Shown: positions 1-7,805, counted from the stretch's first letter. The stretch is 32,454 nt of DNA from Pseudomonadota bacterium (GCA_005776725.1 SXOO01000268.1:1-32454); one strand, 5' to 3'. Program-made: numbers and translations. The notes: generated from the sequence alone by a model not told the origin.

Positions 1-1
1 C

Positions 2-823
2 CCGCTCGGCCACGGTGGGATCAACCCCGCCGGGGTCCGCGTGGGCGGGGCGGGCGGCGCCGGCCGCGCCGTGCAGATCGCCACGCGGCGCGACTTCGCC
101 AACTACCGGGACGACGTGGTGCTGGATGTGCGCCAGGTCCAGGTGGCGCTGCGGAAGCTGCGACGGCTCAACCGGTTGGGTGAGCGGCTCGAGCTCGACA
201 TCGACGAGACCGTCGACAAGACGGGCAAGAACGCAGGGGAGCTGGAGATCTGCATGCGCGCGCCGCGCCGCAACTCCGTCCGGCTCACGCTGCTCATGGA
301 CGCGGGGGGCTCCATGTCGCCGTTCGCGGACCTCGTCTCCACGCTCTTCTCCGCGGCTTCGAAGTCGGCCCACTGGAAGCGGTTCGAGTCGTTCTACTTC
401 CACCACTGCGTCTACGAGTCGGTGTTCACCGACATCTGGCAGCGCTGTGAGAAGCCCACCGGCGACGTCCTTGCCAACAGCACCGAGGGCAGCATCCTCG
501 TGATCGTGGGCGACGCCACGATGCACCCGGCCGAGCTGCTCGAGAAGCACGGGGCGGTCGACTATTGGCATCGAAACGAGACCCCGGGACTCGAGTGGCT
601 GCGACGCCTGCGGCGCGCCTACCCGGCGTCCGTGTGGCTGAATCCGCTGCAAGAGAAGTGGTGGAGCGCCCCGAGCTGCCAGGTGGTGCAAGGGGTCTTT
701 CCGATGTATCCACTCACGCTGGAGGGCCTCGGTCGCGCCGTTAGTGACCTTCGCGCCGGCCGTGCGGCGGTGCGTGTGCCCGAGCCCGTCGACGCGCTCT
801 GGCGCCGATTCATGGGAGCATGA
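2..823 (+). CDS. CoxE-like VWA domain protein (5' partial)
   Basis: The reading frame is open to the left window edge and begins PLGHGGINPAGVRVGG, a glycine-rich segment I recall as typical of VWA proteins of the CoxE-like family, so the true start lies outside the window. The GTG at 41 is internal to that conserved stretch and is unlikely to be the start. A von Willebrand A fold is indicated by the metal-site motif DAGGS (Asp codon at 299-301, a DxGxS version of DxSxS) and by the later strand ILVIVGDATM with a second acidic position. The segment KTGKNAGELEICMRAPRRN is also family-like. CoxE-like proteins usually work with a MoxR-type AAA+ ATPase to insert metals or remodel complexes. No such ATPase is visible here and it may lie upstream. 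The stop overlaps the next start by four bases (ATGA), so the three plus-strand genes up to 3896 are probably one operon. The family call is fairly sure; the client protein is unknown. Confidence 0.8.
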   Translation, partial: PLGHGGINPAGVRVGGAGGAGRAVQIATRRDFANYRDDVVLDVRQVQVALRKLRRLNRLGERLELDIDETVDKTGKNAGELEICMRAPRRNSVRLTLLMDAGGSMSPFADLVSTLFSAASKSAHWKRFESFYFHHCVYESVFTDIWQRCEKPTGDVLANSTEGSILVIVGDATMHPAELLEKHGAVDYWHRNETPGLEWLRRLRRAYPASVWLNPLQEKWWSAPSCQVVQGVFPMYPLTLEGLGRAVSDLRAGRAAVRVPEPVDALWRRFMGA

Positions 824-2817
824 CGTTGGTCTTGACCTTGTTGTTAACGACGCTCTTCGCCGCCCCTCTCGAGCTCAGAGGCGATGAAGCAGAAGACCGT
901 TCGGAGCGCCGCGCTACCACGCTCCGCGAGCCCCCGGTCCTCCGTCCCACGGCGGACGTCTTGTCGTGGCGGCCAGTCGCGGCACACCTCGACCGCGAGA
1001 ACCTCGACGACGCCGTGGCCATTCTGGCCGACCGCATCCGCGAGCGAGAGCGCGATGGCATCTTCGCGGCGCCGTTCTTTGCGGCAGAGCTCGCGCGGCG
1101 CGCCGCCGAGGCCGCCCCCGCGCTCTCCGAGCGGCTCTTCAAGATGGCGCGGGTCGTGGCGCCCGGCAGCGCTGAGGTGGAGCTCCTGGCTTTGGCTGAC
1201 TCGCAGCGCCGCTCCGGGCGCCTCCGCGCTGCGGTTGGCTCCGGCGCCGGCTGGCGCACTGCGTGGCAGAGCCCTACGCACGGCGTGGCGCTGCGCTCGG
1301 TGCTGTTCACGAGCGCGCTCTGGGGCGCCCTGCTGGCGGCGTTGATCGCCGTCGCTGGGCTGCTGTTGCGCCACCTGCGCGCGATCGGGCACGACCTCGG
1401 CACGAGCCTCCCTCCCTGGTTGCGCGGCGGGGGCGCGCCGCTCGCCTTGTGCGTCTCGGTCCTGGTCATCACGGGGGCCTTCGCCGGCCCCGTCGTGGCT
1501 GCCATCCTCGGTGTGGTCGCGCTCGGCGCCCACCTCCAGGTCCTCGAGCGTGTTGCTTTGGCTCTCGCCTTCGGCGCTGTGGCGGGCCTCGCGGTGCTGG
1601 CGCCGCCCACGGGCGGGGCCGTGGCCGATCCGGTCGATGACGACGTGGCCGCGTGTGCCGGTGGGGGCTGCGACCCGGCCGCGATGGCGCGGCTGGTCCA
1701 CGCGTCCGGGCGGGACCAACGGGCGCGAGCGGTCCGTGTGCTCGACGCGGTCCGGGCGGGCGAGCTGCAGACGGCGATCGAGCTCTCGGCGGTCCCTGCC
1801 ACTCATCCCGGCCTCGCCGTGGCGCATAGCATCGCGGTGCTCGCCGACGCGCGGCTCAAGTGCGGCGGTCGCGACGTGGCGCCGTCCGAGCTCAAGGAGC
1901 GGCTCGTCGGGCCGCTGAAGAAGCTCGCCGCGTTCCCCGAGGACCTCGCGGCCACCTACAACCGGGGCGTCCTGGCGATGTTCGCGGGGCGGCCGGACGA
2001 GGCGATTCGAGCGCGCAGCGACGCGCGCCTCATGGACGGCGACACGGTGGAGGCCGAGATCGCTCGCGGGCGCCACAACCGCAAGGCCGCGGGGGACGAC
2101 GAGATCGCCCGAGAGCTGTGCGGCTCCGGCATCACCGCATTCGGTCAGCTGATGCCGCCCACACTCTCCGCGAGGCCCGAGCGTGTGGTGCTCGCGCCGC
2201 CGGGTCTCGGCCCCGTCCCTCCGTCGTCTTTGCCCTGGATGGGGCTCGGCGTGGCGTTGTGGGTGGTCCTCAGCGGCGTGGCCACCCGCGGCTGGCGCCT
2301 CGCGGCCCGGTGCCTCAACTGCGGGTGGCTCTTCAGCTCACGCCGTCACCTCGAGCTCTCAGGCCTCACCGAGTGCGAGCGGTGCCTCCACCACCGCGTG
2401 GTCGGCGTGTTGTCCGGTCCGGGCGACCGCTGGAAGCTCTCTCGCGACCACGCCGACCGGGTGCGCCTGGGTCTACGCGCGCGCCAGCTCTGGTCGCTGG
2501 TGTTGCCCGGCGCGGGCGCGCTGTTCGCTGGCCGCCCCCTGCTCGGCTGGATCGCCGCGCTGTCGTCGTGGACCGGCGCCGCGCTCTGGCTCATCTCCCA
2601 CCAGAGCTTCGCGGGGCGACCTGCGAGCCTCCTTGGCCTCTTGGAACCTGCCGGGGTGCTCCTGGTGTTTCTTGGAGTCCTGGCGCTCCTCTTCGCCGCG
2701 GCGCTGCCTCCTGTGGCCGACCCGCCGCCTCGCCTCATCGCCGCGCCTGACCCCGAGGCGCAGAAGCCAAAAGACGCCGGATCCAAGGCCGCCACGGGGA
2801 AGGGGGAGCGCAAGTGA
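820..2817 (+). CDS. Polytopic membrane protein with TPR-like region and zinc ribbon, unknown function
   Basis: I do not recognise this 665-residue protein as a named family. It opens with a signal-like hydrophobic stretch (residues 1-16). A helical segment follows to about 150, then a hydrophobic cluster at about 158-184, 207-230 and 232-262. The soluble part at about 280-440 contains one TPR-like helix pair near 377-402 (LAATYNRGVLAMFAGRPDEA). Another membrane segment lies at about 470-488. A four-cysteine zinc ribbon (C498, C501, C519, C522) follows, then membrane segments at about 560-590 and 605-632. The tail is polar and lysine-rich. The start is the ATG that overlaps the stop of the VWA gene (ATGA), and the end overlaps the next GTG start (GTGA), so all three are probably translated together. 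A role in assembling or quality-controlling a membrane complex with the VWA protein is inference only. Confidence 0.7.
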   Translation: MTLVLTLLLTTLFAAPLELRGDEAEDRSERRATTLREPPVLRPTADVLSWRPVAAHLDRENLDDAVAILADRIRERERDGIFAAPFFAAELARRAAEAAPALSERLFKMARVVAPGSAEVELLALADSQRRSGRLRAAVGSGAGWRTAWQSPTHGVALRSVLFTSALWGALLAALIAVAGLLLRHLRAIGHDLGTSLPPWLRGGGAPLALCVSVLVITGAFAGPVVAAILGVVALGAHLQVLERVALALAFGAVAGLAVLAPPTGGAVADPVDDDVAACAGGGCDPAAMARLVHASGRDQRARAVRVLDAVRAGELQTAIELSAVPATHPGLAVAHSIAVLADARLKCGGRDVAPSELKERLVGPLKKLAAFPEDLAATYNRGVLAMFAGRPDEAIRARSDARLMDGDTVEAEIARGRHNRKAAGDDEIARELCGSGITAFGQLMPPTLSARPERVVLAPPGLGPVPPSSLPWMGLGVALWVVLSGVATRGWRLAARCLNCGWLFSSRRHLELSGLTECERCLHHRVVGVLSGPGDRWKLSRDHADRVRLGLRARQLWSLVLPGAGALFAGRPLLGWIAALSSWTGAALWLISHQSFAGRPASLLGLLEPAGVLLVFLGVLALLFAAALPPVADPPPRLIAAPDPEAQKPKDAGSKAATGKGERK

Positions 2818-3896
2818 ACGCAGGCACGTTGGGACACGTCTTCGTCCGCCTGTCGGAAGAGCTGCTCACAGGGGTGCTTCGCCTCGACCGCAACGGCGAG
2901 CGGTACGTCATCCAATGGGCTGATGGCCGCATCGTGGGGGTCACCGACGGCGACGGCGTGCCGCTTCGCTCAGGGTTCGGCCAGTTCCTCGTGGCGGGAG
3001 GCATGATCTCCGCGCGACGCCTCCTTCGCGAGCGTCGGAAGGCAGCGCGCGCCACGGAGACCCTCGAGTGGCGACTCGCCAAGGCGGGGGTCCCCGAGGG
3101 GCAGCTGCGCCGTCTGGTCAGCTTGGACGCTCGCGAACGGCTTCTGGCGCTCATGGACGAGGGGGGCTTCGTCGCCAAAGTAGTGAAGATGCCGCCCACC
3201 CCCGACGCGTGGCTCGACCCGGTGAGCGTGCCCTCGCTGGGGCGCTTGTGGAAGGAGCGCCGCGCGGAGCGAGCGACCTTCGGTGACAGGCTGCCGGAGC
3301 TCGACACGCTCTACGTGCGCACCCACAAGGCCCCCACCGAGCTCTTCCGGCTGCGCGGCGTCACGGTCAACGAGAGCGTCGACCCGTATGCCGCCAAGTC
3401 TCCCACGGCAGCGAAGGACGCGTCGGCGGTCTTCCCGCCCACCGCCCGGCTCGTGTACCTCAGCGTCGACGGAATCCGGCGGGTCACCGAGCTGGCTCGC
3501 GCCGCTGGCCTGTCTGAACACGAGGCCCGAGTGGCGTTGGCCGTGCTGCACCGGGAGGGCCTGGTTCGCTCCGCGTTCCGGGAGGCCACGACCGCGCTCA
3601 GCCTGCCGGGGCTCGGCGCTGTGGTGGCCCTGGTGCTCCTGGTGATCGCGGGCGGCGCCGCCGCGACGCAATGGCCCCCAGCCGCCCCCGAGCTGCCCGT
3701 GGACGTGGACGGCGAGTGTCGCGCCGTCCAACGTACGCTGGCGTTCGAGTACTGGAAGAACGGGCGCTACCCCGACACCATGGACGATCTGTTCAAGAGC
3801 GGTGCGCTGCCCAGCGGCGCCGAGTCTCGTGTGGACTACGCTGTGGCGGAGACGCCGAACGACTACTCGTTGTCGTGCTCCGGGCGGGGCCGGTAG
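2814..3896 (+). CDS. PATAN (DUF4388)-like, winged-helix, membrane-anchored protein with pseudopilin-like C-terminus
   Basis: The 360-residue protein starts at GTG 2814, inside the stop of the preceding gene. Residues 1-125 resemble a PATAN/DUF4388 domain: LSEELLTGVLRLDRNGERY, then WADGRIVGV, then an SGFGQFLVAGG segment. These domains occur in gliding, chemotaxis and two-component proteins of Myxococcota. Residues 212-260 look like a winged helix (RVTELARAAGLSEHEARVAL, then LHREGLVRS). Residues 264-285 are one membrane helix. The C-terminal 60 residues (CRAVQRTLAFEYWKNGRYPD, then MDDLFKSGALP) resemble the globular part of type II secretion or type IV pseudopilins, but the usual prepilin cleavage motif is absent. 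The last 34 bases overlap the end of yhbY on the opposite strand. It may be a membrane-bound regulator coupling an envelope signal to the operon. Domain calls are by eye and the function is unknown. Confidence 0.7.
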   Translation: MNAGTLGHVFVRLSEELLTGVLRLDRNGERYVIQWADGRIVGVTDGDGVPLRSGFGQFLVAGGMISARRLLRERRKAARATETLEWRLAKAGVPEGQLRRLVSLDARERLLALMDEGGFVAKVVKMPPTPDAWLDPVSVPSLGRLWKERRAERATFGDRLPELDTLYVRTHKAPTELFRLRGVTVNESVDPYAAKSPTAAKDASAVFPPTARLVYLSVDGIRRVTELARAAGLSEHEARVALAVLHREGLVRSAFREATTALSLPGLGAVVALVLLVIAGGAAATQWPPAAPELPVDVDGECRAVQRTLAFEYWKNGRYPDTMDDLFKSGALPSGAESRVDYAVAETPNDYSLSCSGRGR

Positions 3897-4144
3897 AGCA
3901 GGGCCACGCGGCCCACGCGCTGGATGAGCTCCGCGCCCGTGGCGTCGCAGAGCTTGTTGGCAGCGTCGTCCTTGTCGACCGAAGCCGACTGCAGCAGCTT
4001 CACCTTGATGAGCTCGTGCGCCGTGAGCGCGGTGTCTACCGCCGCGAGGACGCCTTCGGTCAGGTTGTCTTTCCCAACGAGGACCACAGGCTGAAGTGTG
4101 TGTCCCTGTGCGCGGAACGCCTTCTTCTGTTTGTCGGAGAGCAT
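3863..4144 (-). CDS. yhbY: YhbY-like CRM-domain RNA-binding protein
   Basis: This 93-residue protein matches the whole length of YhbY, a single CRM domain that binds pre-50S ribosomal particles and assists large-subunit assembly in the cytoplasm. Diagnostic pieces are LSDKQKKAFRAQGH, then LQPVVLVGKDNLTEGVLAAV (the loop that contacts RNA), HELIKVKL, and the final strand VGRVALLYRP. The RNA-binding loop reads GKDN where the family most often has a GxxG form, so its last glycine is replaced by asparagine. The start is ATG at 4144, which shares one base with the TGA of the PEGA gene (TGATG). The longer upstream frame is antisense to real coding sequence and is rejected. The 3' end overlaps the opposite-strand gene by 34 bases. 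Pairing of a ribosome-assembly factor with an envelope protein gene is probably just operon packing. Confidence 0.88.
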   Translation of the reverse strand: MLSDKQKKAFRAQGHTLQPVVLVGKDNLTEGVLAAVDTALTAHELIKVKLLQSASVDKDDAANKLCDATGAELIQRVGRVALLYRPRPEHDNE

Positions 4145-5634
4145 CAGAACCGTAGCGTGGCGGAGAACCCGCCACCGTCTGGGAGCGCCCAAGGCGCTGC
4201 GATGAACGGCAGCTCTTGGGGCTGGCCGGCCATCGCCGATTCGTCCTCGAACTGCACAAGGATAAAGACCGGGATGCTCGCGAGCGCTATTGCGCCCCCG
4301 ATTCCGGCGAGGATTCCGGCCTGGAGCCCCAGGTCGTTGCCTTTGTTGGCCTCGTCGAGGCGCTGCTCCTGCGTGAGGCCGTTGGAGCCGTCCTCTACCC
4401 GGGCTGCGATCTCGTTGCGCTCGAGGCCGAGCGGAACCGACACCGACGCCACGGCCAGACCCGTGCCGAGGAGGGTCCACCCGATCCAGTTCTTGTACCA
4501 GGGCTTGTAAACCACCCCGTCCGAGATGGCGGTGAGGTCCTTACCGGCGAGGAACGCCGACATCTCTTCGACTCGCTTGGCCGACACCACGTTGGCCTTC
4601 ACCGGGAAGTCCTGCTGCCGCACCACGGCGCGCGCCTTCACGTCCACCTGATAGCCGGCGAGCGCGGGGCCACTCGCCCGCTCGACCACGCCGACCATCA
4701 TGATGTAGTCGACCTCGAGGAACTTCCCGAGCTTCTCTGCGTAGTTGAGCACGTTCGCCTTGAGCGAGGCGTCGTCGGTGAAGGTGAGCCCGAACTCGTC
4801 GCCGGCGAAGGTGAGGGCGGACTCGTACTCGAGGTCGATGTCGATCTTGCCGGAGCCGTTGTTGGGCACCTCGACCTTCCGGACCATGGACTGGAGGTTG
4901 CCTCGGCGGACGTTGATTCGGAGAGGGCCTGGGTAGAGCCCCTCGAAGGTGAACGGGGTCTTCTGGCGCATGGGCCGGCCGTTGATGAACACGTCACAGC
5001 CGGGCGGGTTGGTCGAGACCGTGAGGCTGGCGGTGCGCTCGGACTGCAGCGAACGGAAGACCTCCTTGTAGAGCTCGACCACGCGCGGGTGATAGTCCTT
5101 GGTGGTGACGGGGTTCTCGTCTTCGAAGACCCGCACGATCTCCACCATGATCTCGTTGGCTTTCTGTTCGTTGCCGTTCTCGAGGTGGCTCGTGACCAGC
5201 AACATCTGGGTGGTGAAGTAGTCCTTGCGGATCTTCTCGTCGAGCGAGACGTGCTCCACCAGCGCCTGCAGCTCCTCCTTGGCCTGTCGCAGCACCTCGA
5301 TGGCTTGCTTCGGGTTGGTGTAGGCGAGCTTGTCACCCTCGGCCACCATCTTCTCGATGCTCTTCAGCTTCTCGTCCGTTACCCGCTTCGCCGGCGTGAT
5401 CATGGTGGAGCGCAGGCGATCGGAGGCGTCTTTGCGCGCCAGGACGGAGTATCTCTTGTGGCGCCTGATCTCCTCCTGGACGGCCGTGGCGTACTCGGGG
5501 GTTTTGCCGCCGGCCCCATCTCGCAGGTACAGCTCGAAGAAGACGATCGTGGGCTCGAGATCCGACGTCTGCGCGGTGGCCGCAGCGGCAAACAAACTCG
5601 AAACCAGGAACGCGTGGACAGCGGCGCGCTTCAT
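4144..5634 (-). CDS. PEGA-domain exported protein
   Basis: This 496-residue protein has a clear Sec signal (MKRAAVHAFLVSSLFAAAAT, then AQ), so it is exported. Residues 90-200 are a helical, TPR-like stretch (EKMVAEGDKLAYTNPKQAIE and on). Residues 202-268 form a PEGA domain (ASLTVSTNPPGCDVFINGRP, then a KTPFTFEGLYPG segment), a small beta fold common in surface-exposed or periplasmic proteins of Myxococcota and relatives. Residues 280-375 are unassigned. Two hydrophobic helices follow at about 384-402 and 438-460. The protein ends GGGFSATLRF, a last strand with terminal Phe that resembles the outer-membrane beta-barrel end signal, though only one such strand is obvious. The start ATG is inside the stop of the upstream gene (ATGA) and the stop shares a base with the yhbY start. 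Exact role unknown; an envelope adaptor or sensor is plausible. Confidence 0.82.
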   Translation of the reverse strand: MKRAAVHAFLVSSLFAAAATAQTSDLEPTIVFFELYLRDGAGGKTPEYATAVQEEIRRHKRYSVLARKDASDRLRSTMITPAKRVTDEKLKSIEKMVAEGDKLAYTNPKQAIEVLRQAKEELQALVEHVSLDEKIRKDYFTTQMLLVTSHLENGNEQKANEIMVEIVRVFEDENPVTTKDYHPRVVELYKEVFRSLQSERTASLTVSTNPPGCDVFINGRPMRQKTPFTFEGLYPGPLRINVRRGNLQSMVRKVEVPNNGSGKIDIDLEYESALTFAGDEFGLTFTDDASLKANVLNYAEKLGKFLEVDYIMMVGVVERASGPALAGYQVDVKARAVVRQQDFPVKANVVSAKRVEEMSAFLAGKDLTAISDGVVYKPWYKNWIGWTLLGTGLAVASVSVPLGLERNEIAARVEDGSNGLTQEQRLDEANKGNDLGLQAGILAGIGGAIALASIPVFILVQFEDESAMAGQPQELPFIAAPWALPDGGGFSATLRF

Positions 5635-6083
5635 CGGACCTCTTCAGCTGCTCGAGACGGGTGATCGAACCGCGCGATGGTAGCCCAAGGGCTCCGTGAC
5701 TCCAAGGAGTCGCTCGGCGACCACTCCGGCGCAGGATGCCACGGAAGCTCGGGCCGCGCCCTACGGGCACTGTGAGTGCCCCGTGGTGCGCACCAGAGCA
5801 CGTCCACGAGGCACCCGGCCCGGCTCCGTACGAGCGCCTCGAGGGATGGGTCCAGCCGGGGCGTGCCGGCGCTCACCACGAAGACCACGAGCGACCGCTC
5901 CGGTAGCTGATGGACCGCCTCCTCGCCAAGACGCACGCACAGCACCTGCCCGCCGGCGTCCAGCTCGATCACCCACAGCTCGGCGTGGGTGAGAGCCACG
6001 CGGCGCCGGCGAAGGGTCGGGGGGTGGGCGCCCACGAAGCGGCGCGCGTCGGACGGGTGACGGAGCGGACCGAGTGCAGTCAT
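5631..6083 (-). CDS. Small hypothetical protein, first gene of the PEGA-yhbY unit
   Basis: I do not recognise this protein of about 150 residues. The chosen start is ATG at 6083. A GTG six codons upstream (6101) is an alternative, and neither has a convincing Shine-Dalgarno sequence. It has no signal peptide or membrane helix. The middle (RRVALTHAELWVIELDAGGQ, then SLVVFVVSAGTPRLDPSLEA) looks like an alpha/beta fold with two hydrophobic strands. The N- and C-terminal parts are rich in Arg, Pro and Ser. The stop overlaps the PEGA gene start as ATGA, the same coupling seen elsewhere in the window, which is the main reason to believe it is real. The longer in-frame extension up to 6464 runs antisense through the pseudokinase gene and is rejected. 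Moderate confidence in existence, none in function. Confidence 0.6.
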   Translation of the reverse strand: MTALGPLRHPSDARRFVGAHPPTLRRRRVALTHAELWVIELDAGGQVLCVRLGEEAVHQLPERSLVVFVVSAGTPRLDPSLEALVRSRAGCLVDVLWCAPRGTHSARRARPELPWHPAPEWSPSDSLESRSPWATIARFDHPSRAAEEVR

Positions 6084-6153
6084 GACAGCGCGTGTGATCA
6101 CGCGGCGTGCCAGTGCTAACTGCTCGAATGTACTACTCCCAGAGGCCCTGCCT

Positions 6154-6188
6154 GTCTCATTCCGGGACGAACCGTCCCAGGCTGAGAC
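6154..6188. repeat. 35-bp interrupted palindrome / potential hairpin upstream of pseudokinase gene
   Basis: The left arm (6154-6169) and right arm (6173-6188) are separated by only AAC. Outer halves GTCTCA/TGAGAC and inner halves GGGACG/CGTCCC are perfectly complementary. They are separated on each side by four bases that match only partly. As RNA, 14 of 16 positions could pair, counting one G-T wobble. It lies 36 bases before the ATG at 6225. It could be a dimeric-regulator operator or a leader hairpin. No U-rich tract follows, so an intrinsic terminator is unlikely. Confidence 0.6.
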
Positions 6189-6214
6189 TCGACGCCGCCG
6201 CGGTCCGGCGTTAT

Positions 6215-6219
6215 AGGAG
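6215..6219 (+). promoter_or_regulatory. Shine-Dalgarno of pseudokinase gene
   Basis: AGGAG ends five bases before the ATG at 6225 and fixes the start of the zinc-ribbon pseudokinase. The upstream TTATAG is not a convincing -10 element at this distance. Confidence 0.7.
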
Positions 6220-6224
6220 CACGC

Positions 6225-7796
6225 ATGCCCTCCGCGTGTACGACCTGTGGTCATTCGCTCGACGGCGGCGCCTTCTGCGGGCACTGCGGCGCGCGCGCCC
6301 CGGGCGCGGCGGCCGGAATAGGAGCCGGCGGCCCCTCGCCCGACGCGCGCGCCCAGTACCAACAGGTCCTCGCTGGCCTCGGCAGCGAGGGCGGGCTGGC
6401 GCCCGACGATCTGCCGCAGCTCGGTGCCCTGCGCGCTCGCCTGGGTCTCTCGCAGGCGGACCACGACTCGGCGGTACAGGAGCTGGGCCTCACGCTCTTG
6501 AAGGCGCCGTCGGTCGCCCTGGCCGTCGACGAGGCCGCGCTCGGCTACCTGGTCCCGGGCGCGCCCGGGCTCCTGCGCGCGCAGCTCACGCTGCTCGACG
6601 GCGCGCCGCTGTCCGCGGTGGAGCTCTCGGGCGCCTTCCTCGAGGCGCCGGCGTCACAGGGCCCCGTGCTCCCCGGCGCGCCCTTCGAGTTCAGCGCGCG
6701 CCTCGTGGCGATCCCGGCCGGCGTTCACGCGCTGGAGCTGGTATTGCGCACCGCGGACCTGCGCGGCGTCTCCCGGTCGTACCGCGCCGAAGCCCTGGTC
6801 CTGCGCGTCCAGGCGGCTCCCCAGGCTGTACACATCGACCAGCGGAGCGCCCGAGTCGTCGACAACTCGGGCCTCAGCCTCAGCTCGGCGGGTGCGGTGG
6901 GCCCCGCGGCGTTTCGGGCGCTGTCCCTGCGCCCCACCGGCGCGTCGCCGGAGCCTGCTGCGCCCCGCCCGTCACCCGGAAGGGTGTCCTTCGAGGTAGA
7001 GGCGGCGGGCCGTGTCTTTCGCGCCTCCGGCGTGCTCGCCGAGGGCGACATCGCCACCGTGTTCTCGGGCAGCGGACCTGCCGGCGAGGCAGTGGCGATC
7101 AAGGTGGCGCGCGACCGAGGCGACAACGACCTCATCCAGGCCGAGGTCCAGACGCTCGCTCTCCTGCGGTCGACGCAGTCGCCTATGCACAAACACCTCC
7201 CGGTGGTGGTGGGTCAGCTCCGCACCTCCGACGGGCGCGTCGGGACCGTCTTCGAGGCTCTCGACGGCCTCGATCTCGGGACCATCCGGGCGCGCTTCCC
7301 TGCGGGTGTCCCGGCGCGGCACCTCATCTGGATCGCTCGGCGGGGCCTGGCGGCGCTTGGCTTTGCGCACTCGGTGGGCGTGCTCCACGGCAACGTCGAG
7401 CCGGCCCACATCCTCATCCGGGCGTCTGACCACAACGTGTGGCTGGTGGACTGGAGCTGGTCGATCGTGCGTCCCGCTGAGACCGGGCAGGGCTTCAAGG
7501 CCCTGAACGAGCTCTACGGGCCGCCCGAAGCGGCCGCGCGGCGGGCGCCCAGCCCCGCCTCGGATCTGTATTCGCTGGGCAGGGTGCTCATCCACGCCGC
7601 CGGCGGCGATCCCGCCACCGGCACGCCACCGGAGTCGCTCCAGCCGCCGCTCGCGCGCCTCTTGCGCTTCATGGCCTTGGGCAGCCAGGGCGGCCGCGCC
7701 CAGGACGCATTCGAGCTCTTCCGTCGCTTCGAGGCCGTGCGCCAGGAGCTGTGGGGAGCACACCAGTTCGAGGACCTCGTCATACCGCCGGGCTAG
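6225..7796 (+). CDS. Zinc-ribbon protein with C-terminal pseudokinase domain
   Basis: This 523-residue soluble protein opens with a zinc ribbon (C5, C8, C18, C21: CTTCG and CGHCG). A helical segment follows to about 95, and then a beta-rich middle at about 95-235 with arrestin/immunoglobulin-like strands. From about 255 a protein-kinase fold is recognisable: AIK lysine K293, a likely helix-C glutamate E307, a PPE motif at 433-435 (APE equivalent), and the conserved Asp of SDLYSLG (D447). The catalytic loop is degenerate: HRD is HGN (388-390, catalytic Asp replaced by Asn), the following Lys is Glu, and the metal-binding Asn is His (H395). DFG is DWS (409-411). It is therefore probably a pseudokinase that binds rather than phosphorylates. 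The next gene, 58 bases on, encodes a VWA-DUF2135 protein. Kinase-VWA pairs are known from TerY-P and related systems, so joint function is likely but inferred. Confidence 0.8.
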   Translation: MPSACTTCGHSLDGGAFCGHCGARAPGAAAGIGAGGPSPDARAQYQQVLAGLGSEGGLAPDDLPQLGALRARLGLSQADHDSAVQELGLTLLKAPSVALAVDEAALGYLVPGAPGLLRAQLTLLDGAPLSAVELSGAFLEAPASQGPVLPGAPFEFSARLVAIPAGVHALELVLRTADLRGVSRSYRAEALVLRVQAAPQAVHIDQRSARVVDNSGLSLSSAGAVGPAAFRALSLRPTGASPEPAAPRPSPGRVSFEVEAAGRVFRASGVLAEGDIATVFSGSGPAGEAVAIKVARDRGDNDLIQAEVQTLALLRSTQSPMHKHLPVVVGQLRTSDGRVGTVFEALDGLDLGTIRARFPAGVPARHLIWIARRGLAALGFAHSVGVLHGNVEPAHILIRASDHNVWLVDWSWSIVRPAETGQGFKALNELYGPPEAAARRAPSPASDLYSLGRVLIHAAGGDPATGTPPESLQPPLARLLRFMALGSQGGRAQDAFELFRRFEAVRQELWGAHQFEDLVIPPG

Positions 7797-7805
7797 TCCT
7801 CCAGG

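Larger units (their letters stand above)
6084..6224. promoter_or_regulatory. Divergent intergenic region between PEGA operon and pseudokinase gene
   Basis: These 141 bases separate two divergent transcription units and must hold both promoters. No clear sigma70 hexamers are visible. It contains a palindrome around TGATCA (6091-6104, 12 of 14 positions symmetric, core GTGATCAC perfect) near the minus-strand start, and a longer interrupted inverted repeat nearer the plus-strand start (listed separately). Both are reasonable candidate operators. Assignment to a regulator is not possible from the sequence. Confidence 0.5.

Noticed and set aside
844..2076. Minus-strand frame of 410 codons opposite the zinc-ribbon membrane protein
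   Set aside because: Composition is Arg/Gly/His-rich and the plus strand has overlapping start/stop junctions on both ends, supporting the plus-strand gene.
4216..5664. Plus-strand frame of 482 codons opposite the PEGA gene
   Set aside because: The opposite strand has signal peptide, PEGA domain and coupled neighbours; this frame is His/Leu/Val-rich without recognisable domains.
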